Below are positions 43,680 through 55,400 of a DNA stretch of 60,000 nt, piece after piece; within the stretch, counting starts at the first letter, position 1; each line of letters opens with the position of its first letter. Made by a program: the position numbers and the translations under genes. The stretch is from Takakia lepidozioides (Eukaryota > Streptophyta > Takakiopsida > Takakiales > Takakiaceae). The stretch is taken from NCBI GenBank assembly GCA_030704615.1, contig CM060731.1, positions 21,764,001 to 21,824,000 on the forward strand. The letters are read 5' to 3'. The notes beneath the pieces are model-generated. The model did no database searches. It saw nothing but the letters and a program-made list of their open reading frames with translations, and was not told the origin of the DNA.

Positions 43680-44800
43680 GTTGTTATTGTGGAAAGGTGC
43701 ATCCTGTGTACATTCCCCCGTTTCTTATTTGACCACAATGACATTGGTGCCAACAGTTGAAATCCTCCTATTGCCATGACGTATCATGCTTCATCTATAT
43801 GGTTCGTTCTCAATGCTTTGGAAATCCTATGAATGCAACAGAGTGGATATCCATATTTCTTTCAAAGTGGGTATCCAACTTCCATCTCAAACCTTGCATG
43901 CATGCTTTCCTCCCATTTGGGATGGGAATGGTATTACGCTTTTATGGTTTCATGATACCATTTATGACTAATGGAATCATTCCCTTGTACAGGCACTATA
44001 TGCATATATGCACTCCTACTTTCTGCATGTGCTTTCATTCATAGTATGATAATTTCTAACCTTCATCCATGACGGTTCATTCATCCCAAAGATGTAGTGG
44101 CTCTCCAACTTGCATGTAAAAGCAATCATGCATGCATCCATCCCATGATTTTATCAGATGACAATCGTAGGCCCTAGAGCAGCAGTCCATGAGACTGTTG
44201 CATGCCAGTCCAAGCCATGAGCAGCCCCACGTATATTGTTCTTCACATCCTTATGTCACATGACCCTGTAGGAAAATTCTGGTGCTCGCAACTAATTGGA
44301 CATATGTAAGCACACATGAAGTTGCATTGACTCCACTTGGGTTGCAAATGCACTTGGAAATGGTAGGGTGAGTGCGTTCCAGAAATAAGGGGCCCTGTGA
44401 GAGACACAAGCCGAGTGTCAAGTGAAGATGTCATCGACCATATTAAGGAAAAATTCTCTTTGGTTAACCACTTAGCCTCAAATAACTCTATAATTAGCAT
44501 ATTGTCGATCGAGTGGGTGCTTTCAAAGTGACAAGAATCTCAACAAGTTTGTCATAGCTCCTCCATAAGGGGAGGCAAGAAAAAGTTTTTCATCTTCAGA
44601 TAGAACACAAGGAAGATGATAACGAATAGATGATTTGGCATTAGAGCACTGAGGGAGCTACACTAGTAAACATTATTTTACAGTAATCCACAACAACTAA
44701 GTTAGATATAGTTTCCATAAGTGGTTCTCTCAGGTAGTGACAACGACATAACATGCATATCATGAACACAAACATGATATCTCAGTGGAAGCGAGGAAAA
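43680..44800. other. no gene recognised
   Basis: Spacer between the two convergent PPR pseudogenes. Only short frames and no repeats seen. Confidence 0.5.
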
Positions 44801-44809
44801 CCAAACATG

Positions 44810-46340
44810 CTACCTTTTCGTCAAATAATTCAGTTGAAAACCTTTTATGGGTGCATGAAGGCTACCCACACACTTGCTGCAAGAACATAGTGGCCATCAA
44901 ATTACGCAGGATTCGAGGCTCTTTCATGCCGAAAGAGTCACTGATTTCCCACAAAACTCACAGAAGCCCTTGTTCTGTACAATACTAAAGTCTGCTTCAT
45001 CCAAACGCCCTGCACGGCCAAGAAGGTCAATCATGCAACCATAAGGCAACTTAGTTGGTGTGATACCATGAACTTGACTCATAGAAGCCCTCATCTAGTA
45101 GGCCCGCATGACTACATGCAAAGATGATTCCAATAAAAGTGACGTTGGTCGGTTTCACCCCTTCCTGTTGCATCCCTTCAAAGAGTTTTAGGGCCTCAAT
45201 ACCAAACCATGCTGGGCATATCCTACAATCATAGCATTCCATGTTGTGTTCTTTCCAATAATTTTGTCAAACACTTGTCTTGCATCCCGGAGACTCCCGC
45301 ACTTGGCATACATGTCAATAAGAGCAGTACCCACTAAGACATCTGACTCAAATCCAGAATTGACCATGTGGTCATGGACCTTCCTGCCTTCATGGAAGGG
45401 CGCCGCTCACTTGGAGCCTGCGCTAAGGATACTACCAAAAGTAATACTAATGAAAGTGATTTGGTCAGGCTTGACACCTTCTCGTTGCATTTGCTAATAG
45501 AAATCAAATGCTTGCGCACCACGTCCTTGCTGAGATGACCCTGAAATGATCACATTCCATGAGAACACATCTCGTTTGGGCATTTTGTCAAACACTTTGC
45601 TTGCACCCACCACATCCCCACACTTGCAGTACATGCTGAAAAGGGCAGTGCCCATAAGGAGATCTGACTCAAATCCAGCCTTGATGATGCTCGCATGGAA
45701 ATGCTTGCCATGTTCCCGGCTGCCACATGCTGTCAGGATGCTCATAAAAGTGACATTGTTAGGCTTCACGCGTGTCTGTTGCATTCGCTGAAAGTATTCG
45801 ATTGCCTATCCACTATGCCCTTCCTCAGCTAGTCCTGCAATCATCGCAGTCCATGCACATTTTGTGTATGCATATTGTCAAAAACTTGATGCGCATTCAC
45901 TATACTCCTGCACTTGCAATACATGTTGACAAGAGCATTGATTACTTGGAGATCTGACTCAAATCTATCTATGTTGATTTCGCCATGGACCCGCTCGCCT
46001 TGTTCCACAGCCGCGGGGCTGGCACATGCATTGAGGATGCTCATGAAGGTGACCTTGTTGGGCTTCGAGCCTTCTTGTTGCATATTTCGGAAGTAACGAA
46101 AAGCCTCTTCCAGCTTTGACGATATCACCATGGACCTCTTTGCCATTTTCCAAGGCTGTCAGGCTCGCACACGCATTGCAAACGCAAACGTGATATGGTT
46201 GGGCTTCACCCCTCTACGCTTCATTTGCTCGTAGGTCTCCAAAGCCTCCATCCCACATCCATGCTGTGCATATCTTGCGATCATCGCGTTCCATGACACC
46301 ACATTTCGTTCAGCCAAACTTCGTCACCTCATACATTAAG
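44810..46340 (-). pseudogene. PPR (PLS-type) pseudogene
   Basis: Minus-strand text in order: GKEVHGDIVKAG near 46150, AFRYFRNMQQEGSKPNKVTF, SILNACASPAAVEQGERVHG, ALVNMYCKCRSIVNAHQVFD, MQQTRVKPNNVTFMSILTAC, HASIIKAGFESDLLMGTALF, KVFDKMPKRDVFSWNVIISG, TALIDMYAKCGSLRDARQVF, AMIVGYAQHG and DLLGRAGRLDEADFS. This covers about four P-L-S triplets and part of the E region. Several in-frame stops and frame changes, with no DYW end. Its first motif and upstream region lie in the inverted duplication shared with the left PPR pseudogene, toward which it is transcribed. Confidence 0.82.
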
Positions 46341-46950
46341 AGATAGCCACACCTTGCGATTACGGTTGTTCCACCATCGTGAATGATCTTTAAAGAACTC
46401 ATGCCAGCTCCAAGGTAGACTTCTGTGCCCGAAAATCCGTAGCATCAACATTTTGACAAATTCCTTTACAAAGGGGTGCTGGTGAGCTTTCAACAACATT
46501 CATGCTGCTCGCTTTGGGCTCCATTGGACTCTCCACAACGAGGACATACGAACATGGCCAAATATACACAGATGCTAACCAGCTTATGTCTGCAGTGTGG
46601 AGATTGTAGAGTGGTGAAAACGAGCAGGAGCAGCTAAGCAACCAGTCTGACACGATTTTTGAAAGAGGGCATTGGGATACCATGTAGCATGGCGAGGATG
46701 AAGGCATGCATGGGGATGGAGGGCGATGCCATGCATGGGGGCAGGATGGGAGGAGGGATGGGGATGCGGGAGAGGGCACGTCTCATGTCCTGGCAGCGGG
46801 AACATGAAGCGCGGGAGGGCGTGCCGCGCGGCAGCGGCCGTGCGGTGTGCGGGCGATGGAGGCGGGGGTGGGCGTGGGGTGGCGGGGGATCCACGCTGGC
46901 TGAACCGGCTCCCTCGCATTCAACTCCAGGGCCCCATCTAATGCTTGGCA
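46110..46950 (-). repeat. inverted duplication, right arm
   Basis: Reverse complement of 39740-40540, with about 5.6 kb between the arms. It includes extra GC-rich sequence (GGCGGGGGTGGGCGTGGGG near 46862) absent from the left arm. Confidence 0.88.
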
Positions 46951-47139
46951 ATTCCTTAACTGTAAGTAGATGAAGAATCCATGGATGATATCGCTAGTTC
47001 AACAATACTTACTCATCCGTTCCCATTTTCTCTTCATACTTCAGCTCCGGATTTCATAGAGGCTCACACGATTTTCCCAGGTTTTAGGATTACGTGCAAG
47101 GAATCTGAGAGTCGTTTGAAAGTTTAGAGTTGCGTCAGA

Positions 47140-50100
47140 ATGCAGTACACACAGTGCGTGGGTTGTACCACCATATCCGCAGGCCGTGCAATAACCTCAA
47201 TAGGAATCAGGAGGGCTGATCTTGAGACACGCCGGTTCATCCATGGATGCCCTAGAGCTGACATTAGTAGAGCGCGCAATTTGGTGCAGAGTGAATCTCT
47301 TCTCAAACTTCCTGATCCCTGGAAGCGACGTAGTTCAATTGCATTTGCCAGATGTATCGTGATCGACAATGTTTTTCTGGGAGTTTCGAAGGTTAAAGGC
47401 ATGATTGGGGAGTCCAGAATGCACAGGAAGAGCCCACCATTTTTTCTGCGGATCCGGGCAGATGAGAGGATTGGTAGGAACAAAAAGTATCAGAACAAAC
47501 AATATCAGGGTGCTCCGAAAAAGGCAGGGGGGATCCCGGGACCCATTTACAAGGCCATATGGTTTCCTGATGTGGAGAAGTTTGTGAGTGGACTTAGTCC
47601 CACGCAGAGAAGAGTTCTTGCTATAGTGTTTGTGGGAGTGTTGGCGGGCGTAGCGTGGTTCCGCAACTTGGGAGCAGCTGGGCTGGTTGATGACACTGAA
47701 CCTCTTTTCGCCGAAGCTGCTCGCCAAATGTAATCCTCTTGCTCCCCCCTTCTTCTCGCTATCATCTCTTAGCTATCATTTTACCAATCAATCACAGGCG
47801 GGTATGGGTTATGGCAGGTTAGTGACTGGCGATTTCATCACACCGCAGTTCAACTCACAGCCTCGTTTTGACAAGCCCATTCTGATTTACTGGCTTATGG
47901 CTCTTTCGGTAGTGTACCTTCTCCATCTGTCTCTCCTTGATACTCTTGTGGAATCTTCAGTATATCCGGTCAATGTCATGATTGAGAGAAGGTGAAGTAA
48001 AAGACTCATTCATGAAAATGTACCTTGACTGTGACACTCCAAGGGAGATACAGCTGGTCCCAAGTGCATTGATCACTGAGAGTTGGAAGGGTTTTAGGCT
48101 TTAGCCTGTAGGTCCTGTAGCATCAATAGCTGTTGTGGTTAGCATGATGCCAATGTGCATCTTTCTCTTTGATTCTCTGTCTTGTCGTAGTACATGGTCA
48201 CAATGGATGGTCAATAGGTAAAGATCCGTGATGCTCTCTTTCTCTTTCACATGAAAAAGTGAGGGAAATGACTGCTGAGTCAGTTCACCGCAAGAGCTGT
48301 GAGGTTCCCAGTGTTAGTATTCATCTGAAAAGGATCTCAGTAAATTTTCCAGTTCACATGGTTTGCACTGTATCCTGATGGAATTTTTTGGCACTCATTT
48401 GCAGGGGAAACTATTTGGGCCTACAGTCTGGGCCTTGAGGCTACCTTCTGCCATCTGCGCACTGGGAGTTCTCATTGGTCTTCTTCTTACCGTCAAGCAC
48501 TTTGGTCTCAATCTCTCACCTGAGTTGCACAGTCAAAGCAATGAACGAAGTGCTACCAATTTAGGGGATCATTACTTACCAGCCATCATTACAGCTGCAG
48601 CTTTTGCTTTGAACCTTGAGGTAAGTATAAGGATTTCCAAAAGTTCATTCTTGAATTCTGAATAGATTGCACGGTGGTTTAGGTGCCTTGTCCAATTGGC
48701 TAACCAGATAGAAGAATGGGGGCAACAAGAATGCCGACACAATCCAAGGGGCCGATAAGAATCCAAACAATGAGGCCTGCTTATTAATAGGTCAAAGAAA
48801 TGCAAAATAAATAGCCAATGAAGGACAAATTGTCAATTTATTGAAACAATGTAATGACCCCTGTGATAGTTCATGGGCCTTTGGAGCTTTGAATAAACAG
48901 ATGCTGAATATATAGACATGGAGAATGGGCTTCCATTTCACACATTTTGTCACATTCGTCTCGTCTATAGAATTGAATCCTCGGAGATACATAGGCAGTG
49001 GGGGTTAAGGTTGGAAAGGTAGAGGCGGGGCTCTGTCCAAACCAAGTGCTCTAAAGCACCGATAAAATGTCAGCTGTGGAACAGGTTTGATCTTGGGTTC
49101 AACTTTCTTGTTTCTACATTCTCCTATATTAATAGGTGCTCTCCCTATTTTTGTAATCATTACGTGTCAAAGGTGGTGGCATGGGGGAGCACAGCATTGT
49201 CAGACATGTTGTTGACCAGCACTCTTGGGGCTACCCTTCTGAGTTTCTTCTGGGGATATGCTGGACGCGAACTCAGCCCACTTAGGCATGGCTGGGGTTA
49301 TCCATTGTCAGCATTCTTCATGGGGCTCGCTTTCCTCTCCAAGGGACCTGTAGGCATTCTGTTTCCAGTGAGTGCATACTTACTCTCTCATCATTTTGTC
49401 TTGAATTGATGTCAATGTTTTGGCTGTAATCCCTCTCTTTTCCTCTCTTTCTCAGAGACCTGATGCTATAACTATGGATGGTGAATTCAGGTCTGTGTGT
49501 GTGGCTCCTTTCTTCTGTGTACAGGGGAGCTGTCAAGAGTTCTCATGTAAGAGCCTCTTCTTTTATTACCCAAACGTGTGACTGACTTGACTTGGCTCCC
49601 AGGATGGCCTCTGGTTACATACTTGGGAAGGGTTGTAGTCACGAGGTTGTCTAGATGGAATGGCTGTTGACACTTGCATTAAGATTCATATTCTCTCTGG
49701 CAAGATTGACTTCCAATTCCATCATGGTTATGTCACCCCCAAGAAGAAACTCTTTTGGCTAGTTTTGAAGGGAATGGCTCTGTGGTCGGAGCAGGGAGGA
49801 GCTACCATATGTCAAAGGCATTCTAGTGTTGCTGCTCATCAATCTACCTTGGTATGGAGTCATGGCTTCAAAGCATGGACTTGTCTATTTGTCCACTTTT
49901 TTCGGCTATCACAATCTTGAGGTTATAGCCTAGCCTTTCTTAAAACATGTTGCATGAAGTGCCAGTTTTCTCTACCTTAGCAAACTGAAATGAGATTGAT
50001 AAAAGTTTCTCCACCTGTTTTACTTCGACCTGAAAGGCTGACACTCTCACTCACTCGCTCTCCCATAGTAAACCTTGTGACACTGCAATTTAATAATAAC

Positions 50101-52264
50101 CAAGAAACTAACATATATCAACATTGACAAGGCATATTTGTGGTATGCAGCGATTTGTAAGTGGGGTGAACAATCACACAGGTAGGCCATGGTGGTATGG
50201 TATGGCTGTGGTGCTCATCATGTACCTTCCATGGTCTTTGTCTCTTCCCCCATCCTTACTGCAAGCTAATCCAAGGAAGGAGTCTTGGAGGATTGCTGAG
50301 AGATGGCAAAGACTTCCACTGTTTGCTGTGACGTGGCTTGCTGCTGGCTTTACTATTTTTGCTGTGTCATCCACTCAGGTGATTGCACCCCCATCTTTAG
50401 GTTCGATTTCTATTCATTATGAAATGGAATTCATCAACTCTTAGATTGGTGTATATTGCTGTATATGACTCAGAAATGAAGGTCTACCTACCTTTTGGGG
50501 TTCAAAGTGAGGGAAAGTGGTCCTTTAGGGGGTGGGTGTTTAAGCATGTTTTGGACAACTCAGTTGTTGTAGCCTCATACCCTCAGGGAGTTCTGGGCAT
50601 ATTCTCAAGTTGACAGTGGTTGCCTGAACACACAGCTGCCGTCATACTATTTGCCAGTCGCACCAGCTGTTGCCATGCTGGCAGGGGCACATTTGTCACA
50701 GCGAGCAGAGCATCAGACTAATGGAGTGGCCACAGGCCTGGCACCTGCATTTTTGTATCAGCTCTCAGCAGGGCTTTTCTGGTTCTCGCCAGCACTGTTG
50801 CAAGCTTCTGGTGATGCCACGGTAATATATTTTTCCTTGTATGCATTTTGACAGTGGGGGCTTTGTTTTGGCTATCCGAAGTGTTAGTTCTTCCTGGTTA
50901 TATTCAGGGCTCAATGATCAGTCATTCCCGGGAAGGGGGGAGGTGCAATGCAGGCTTGCAAGATAGGGAAGCTTTTGGGTGAGAGTCACCTCCATCAAAT
51001 TGCCTTGTTAATTTTGGGATTTGCCGGAACGATGGCCACCCGGACTGCTGAGTTTGCAAAACTGTATGGGTCACAGCTTCAACCTACCAATGTGAGGCCT
51101 TCAGAGGAACCAGGCTCTCAAAGGTCATTACTACCACTATGGGTGCTGCACACAGCAGCAATGCTTGCCTTTCTGGTGGCTTTTTTTACTCCTGTCTATC
51201 AAGTGGCTGACTCTGTGCGCCAGTCTCCTCTCAGACAGTTATCCTCTACGGCTGCCGAACTGCAGGTACTTGCCTCCATTGTGTACCTAGTTGATTTGTT
51301 TGTTCAAAATGTAGCTGATCAGGAGTCCTGACATTTTGCTGCTTTTCGTGTTTTATGTTTCAGCAAACAGGGGAGCCATTGGTGATGGTGGGGACCAGAA
51401 TGCCCAGTGTTGTCTTTTACAGCAAGTCAGCTCCTGATCCCTTCTCTTCTGCTTTGAGATGAGTTGTGAATTGAGCTCAATAATAGTAGCTGGCAGCTCG
51501 TTTTTTTCTAGCCAGCAAAGGGTGAGGGTGTTGCCATAGAGCCAAGGACAGTAGGACTCTGTTAGCAAGGGTTATGGGAGGCTTGGGGGTTTGGGTGTAG
51601 GCTGCCAACAGCATTTTTTGACACAACTCAGGAGGCATCCACAGTACTGCAGCAAGAAGCAGCTCCCGGGTACCTCTCTCCCTCCATCGCTCTCTTTGTT
51701 CTGGGTAAGTCCCACTACTGGAGTGAGTCCCTCACAAAGGTAGTGTCTTTTCCCTCTGTTTCCATCCAAACTGGTGCAAGGTCTATGGCCACAAGGCTAT
51801 GGCAAACAATGTCTTATGAGTACATTCTATCGCACTTTGCTCATGCCCTACTTGCTGCAAGGTCCATGGAAGGTTCTGGCATCTTTTTTTAGAGATTCAT
51901 GACCCTGAAGGAGGTCATTGCTATGAGAACTTCTCTCTCTACCTTTCCTGTGCTTGGTTTTTATGGTTGCATCAACCTTTTTATAATCTGGCTGTAGTGA
52001 TTTGGACACATGCTAGTTCTTATCAATTGGGGCTTTCCTCATTTGCTACGTGCTCTCAAGGTTGTTGCTGTTGGCTATTTTATGTGAGTGTCAACGAAGG
52101 AACTGACAATTGAATGTGTTGGTTTTGTCTGGCCAGGGTTAGATCAGCTCTTATTCTAACAGAGACGGATTGGGAAGAAAATGCACAGTCTGCAGAGCTC
52201 TTAGCCAGTGCTGGCAATTACAAGCTAATACGCGTGCACATGAATTTGAATCCTACTCTTGAGT
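47140..52264 (+). CDS. GT-C glycosyltransferase, ArnT/PMT-like, membrane protein
   Basis: Multi-exon gene with GT-AG introns. Exons seen: 47140-47729, 47818-47908, 48405-48620, 49173-49367, about 49795-49921, 50151-50378, 50636-50821, 50954-51265, 51364-51425, 51601-51704, and about 52137 to the stop at 52262-52264. Most joints keep the frame; the last does not fit as drawn, and a small exon before 49795 may be missing. The N-terminus (about 135 residues, basic, Ser/Arg-rich) looks like an organelle targeting region. After the first membrane helix comes VDDTEPLFAEAARQM, then TGDFITPQFNSQPRFDKPIL, the acidic-loop and FDKP-type motifs of ArnT/PMT enzymes that transfer sugars from polyprenyl-phosphate donors. 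Later helices include GPVGILFP, LPWYGVMASKHG and SSTQLPSYYLPVAPAVAML. The acceptor in plants is unknown. Confidence 0.82.
51775..51832 (+). repeat. short dispersed repeat shared with 33277-33330
   Basis: ATGGCCACAAGGCTATGGCA followed by AACAATGTCTTATGAGTACA. About 47 of 54 bases match the copy near 33.3 kb. It lies in an intron of the glycosyltransferase gene. Confidence 0.65.
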
Positions 52265-52373
52265 GATGGAAGATGCAGACTCATGTCATTTTGTGGAGTC
52301 TTCCACTTTGTGCCTTGCAACTTGTCTTATTGATGGCCATGCTTTCATCACAAGGAGACTACTATCTCTTATG

Positions 52374-52470
52374 TACCATAGGAACATCCAACAAATGGTA
52401 CAATGGTTAGGGCACAAGGATGCCTTACAAAGTGGTTGTGAACTCAAAGCCACATAGGTGTATATTGGAT
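52374..52470 (+). repeat. possible tRNA-derived SINE
   Basis: TGGTACAATGGTTAGGGCA resembles a Pol III A box and GGTTGTGAACTCAAAGCC a weak B box, about 30 bp apart. No clear poly(A) tail or target duplication was found, so the call is tentative. Confidence 0.3.
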
Positions 52471-55400
52471 GTCTCTCACTATAGCCAACCCAACTACAAA
52501 TAGAGGTAGTTGGGTCAACTCGTGACCTAATGCGTACCCCGGAGACTTGGGAGAGGTTTGGGCGATCGCATTGTCTAGGTTACGGCCAATAGAAGATTTC
52601 CATCTTCGAAGCAGAAGGCTGGCAATGAAGTCACATGGTAAGTTATACGTGAGTCTTCCTTTCTCTATCTCTATACCACATTTCTAGCCAAAAGTCTATG
52701 TCAAGGTGATTTTGCCCTATCGGGATGGACTCAAAGAGTGATATTGGGCGTCAAGAAATGTATCAACTGGTGTCACACCTATTGTTGGTTAGTCCAGTGC
52801 GTCTATCTCCAAAGCCCCCCTCAAGTTGCATGTCTTATATGGGGTGACTCCCTTAAATGGGAAAGAGTGGTAGTAGTTCCAATTACCAATCCCCAATTTT
52901 ATGTGATACATTCCCTCTCCAGTAGGAAGATCAATTGTTGTGGAAGATGGATGGACTCTTAACCAACAAGGTGTTGTTTTTACCGGTGTTGGGCATTTCT
53001 TTGATTTCTTTCATAACCTCCGGTTCCAACCTCTACAAAATCTTACAATCAAAGAACCTCTGGTTCTGGTTTTTTCAGATATGGAAAGAACCACCTGTTC
53101 CTGTGAAATGTAAGAACCTCAAAGAACCAGTGGTTTTCATCAAATGACCAGCTGGACATGGCAGATCTTTAACGGTTTTCAAGCTGGTCATTTCAAAACT
53201 ACGTAACTGGCGGTTTTGAGCCTTTGCCAGCTCTTTGTTTCCTGAGAACTGCGGTTATTTATCCATATAACCTTCTTGATAACCTCCGGGGTTTTGTAGC
53301 TGAATCAATGAACCTCCCCACACTGGTTTTTACTTGTAGGTCTTTGACATCTTTGTAATGGTAAAGCTCTACATATTTGAAGTTCAAATTATTGTCTTAT
53401 GCTTGATATTTCTTACTTAGAGCATTGAGATGGAGCTCATAATAAGTTGTGAATTTTTTTATATCTAGGTTGGAGGTCTTTCCAAATAATCCTACTCCTA
53501 CAAGTCTACGGTGAGGTTTTCACTTCTCGACATGTAAATAGTGTCTCTTCACATAACAATACATGCCTTAGTGAACCGGAAATGGCTCGTGGCATGTTGG
53601 AGATGAAATGTGAAAGCCCATGAAAAAGTTCAAATCACTCTTATGTACAATGGAGATTGATTCCATCAATGGTACTAAGTACAACTCAAACTCATGCTTT
53701 TGACATGCAACAAGGATATAATGTGTCTAAGGTACTGGAAGCAATTGCAAAAGTCCTTTCACATTGTTTAGTAGAAGATAGTGGAGGCTACCAGTCTGAA
53801 TTGTGTAGTTGATTGAGGCCATCAGGAGTTTGAATGTAGTTCTAGGCTATGCCACATACACATACCCCGCCCTCCCTGGCGAATTTATGCTACAAGGGTA
53901 GAATTTCTACGTAGAAAGCTCACTTGTGAGATCGTAGTCCTTATTTCCATTCACCATTGAGAGGAAGGAAGTGATAGCCAACGCAGCTTTTCAGTCCAAG
54001 AGTCAACTTGTGCATGAGCAACTTGCATTGCATTGTTGTAGATATGATGATGAAATTTGATGAAAAGATGCCTCAATTTTAAACTTGTTGGCATATTGGC
54101 AATCTTCCCGCCCTTTGCATCACCTGGGCCAGAATGTCCATGGCCATATGGAGACAGTAATCTCATGAGGATTCATAGTCTCACATACACCTTGTAAACA
54201 TGACCATAATGAGCACAGGCATGTAAAAGGCGTGAAAAAAACCAACGGAGGATATCCACAACTTGAGGATAGGAAGACCCTCTGAAAAGTTCGCATAGAA
54301 TTCAGGTCAGCTGTGGAGTTTGGACTTGATAAGTGTGTTCGAGTACTCATGACAACCGTGCGTCCACTTCTTCTAAAATTTCTACAAGTCCTGACGTCCT
54401 GACTCCTGACGCAAATTATAGAGTTACTCTGTGGACGCGAAAAACTACCTAAACTTTTCACCTCCTTCTTGAGGATATGTTTCTGTTTCTTCCCAATGCC
54501 CATGACTTCTTCGGAGGTTGGACGTTCATCGAGAGGCAAGGCTGTAGGTAGGTAGCTGCAAACAGGGAGAGTGGATAGTACCTTGTTTGATTTGATCCAT
54601 CGGCAGAGGTAATAAAAGCCAGTACATACAACGCTTCTGTTGTTTCATTCACCAGCCGGGTCCCACAGATACTTGCAGCGCTGCTACCATTGGTACAAAG
54701 CAACATATTCTCAGGGCTTCAGGTACATACTTTGATTGTCTCCAGTCTCCAACCAGGGCGCGAGAAAGGTCCTCCATGGCCGCCTTGGCCCAAGCAAGCG
54801 ATGAACACACGAGGCTGCGCAGGTGGGTCCGCAGGCGACACTCTTGGCCTCTCACCCGGCCCGGCTCGCGTCGCCGCGCCCTTCCGGGCCCACCCGACAT
54901 TTACCACCCGCGATTGCTCTGTATGCCCTGTCATAAATCTCCGGCTTCTAAACCTTATTCGTGCACGTGGGTATATTTACACCGCTGGATTTTTCACTCC
55001 GATCATCTCGGCCGTCGATGTAGTACGTGCGAAAAGGTAGGGGAGCTTGCCATCATTATGTGAGAATGGCAGGCTTCTAATTAATCTCTTACTACTTACT
55101 ACTAGCCTATTCTTTCTTACCGCTTGCTCATCACTACTCACTCTCTACTGTGCTTCAATCCTTCAACATGTGCCTTCAACCGTCGTCCATTGGCCCCTCC
55201 ATGGGATGGGCTGTGTGTTGAGCAGTAGGATTTGTAAATTCACTGGACAAACTTAACAAACTTTAAGCAAACTTTACTTTTACTTTTACTTCTAATTTCA
55301 CACTAATCATTTAGTATTGACTGGCTTTGAATGCTTTCAAAAGATAAAGATATTTGTACAAATGATAGAACATATATGAAAAAAAAATAAAAATGATAAA

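Noticed and set aside
52374-52470. Functional tRNA gene
   Set aside because: Box-like motifs are present but no cloverleaf can be formed; at best a SINE head.
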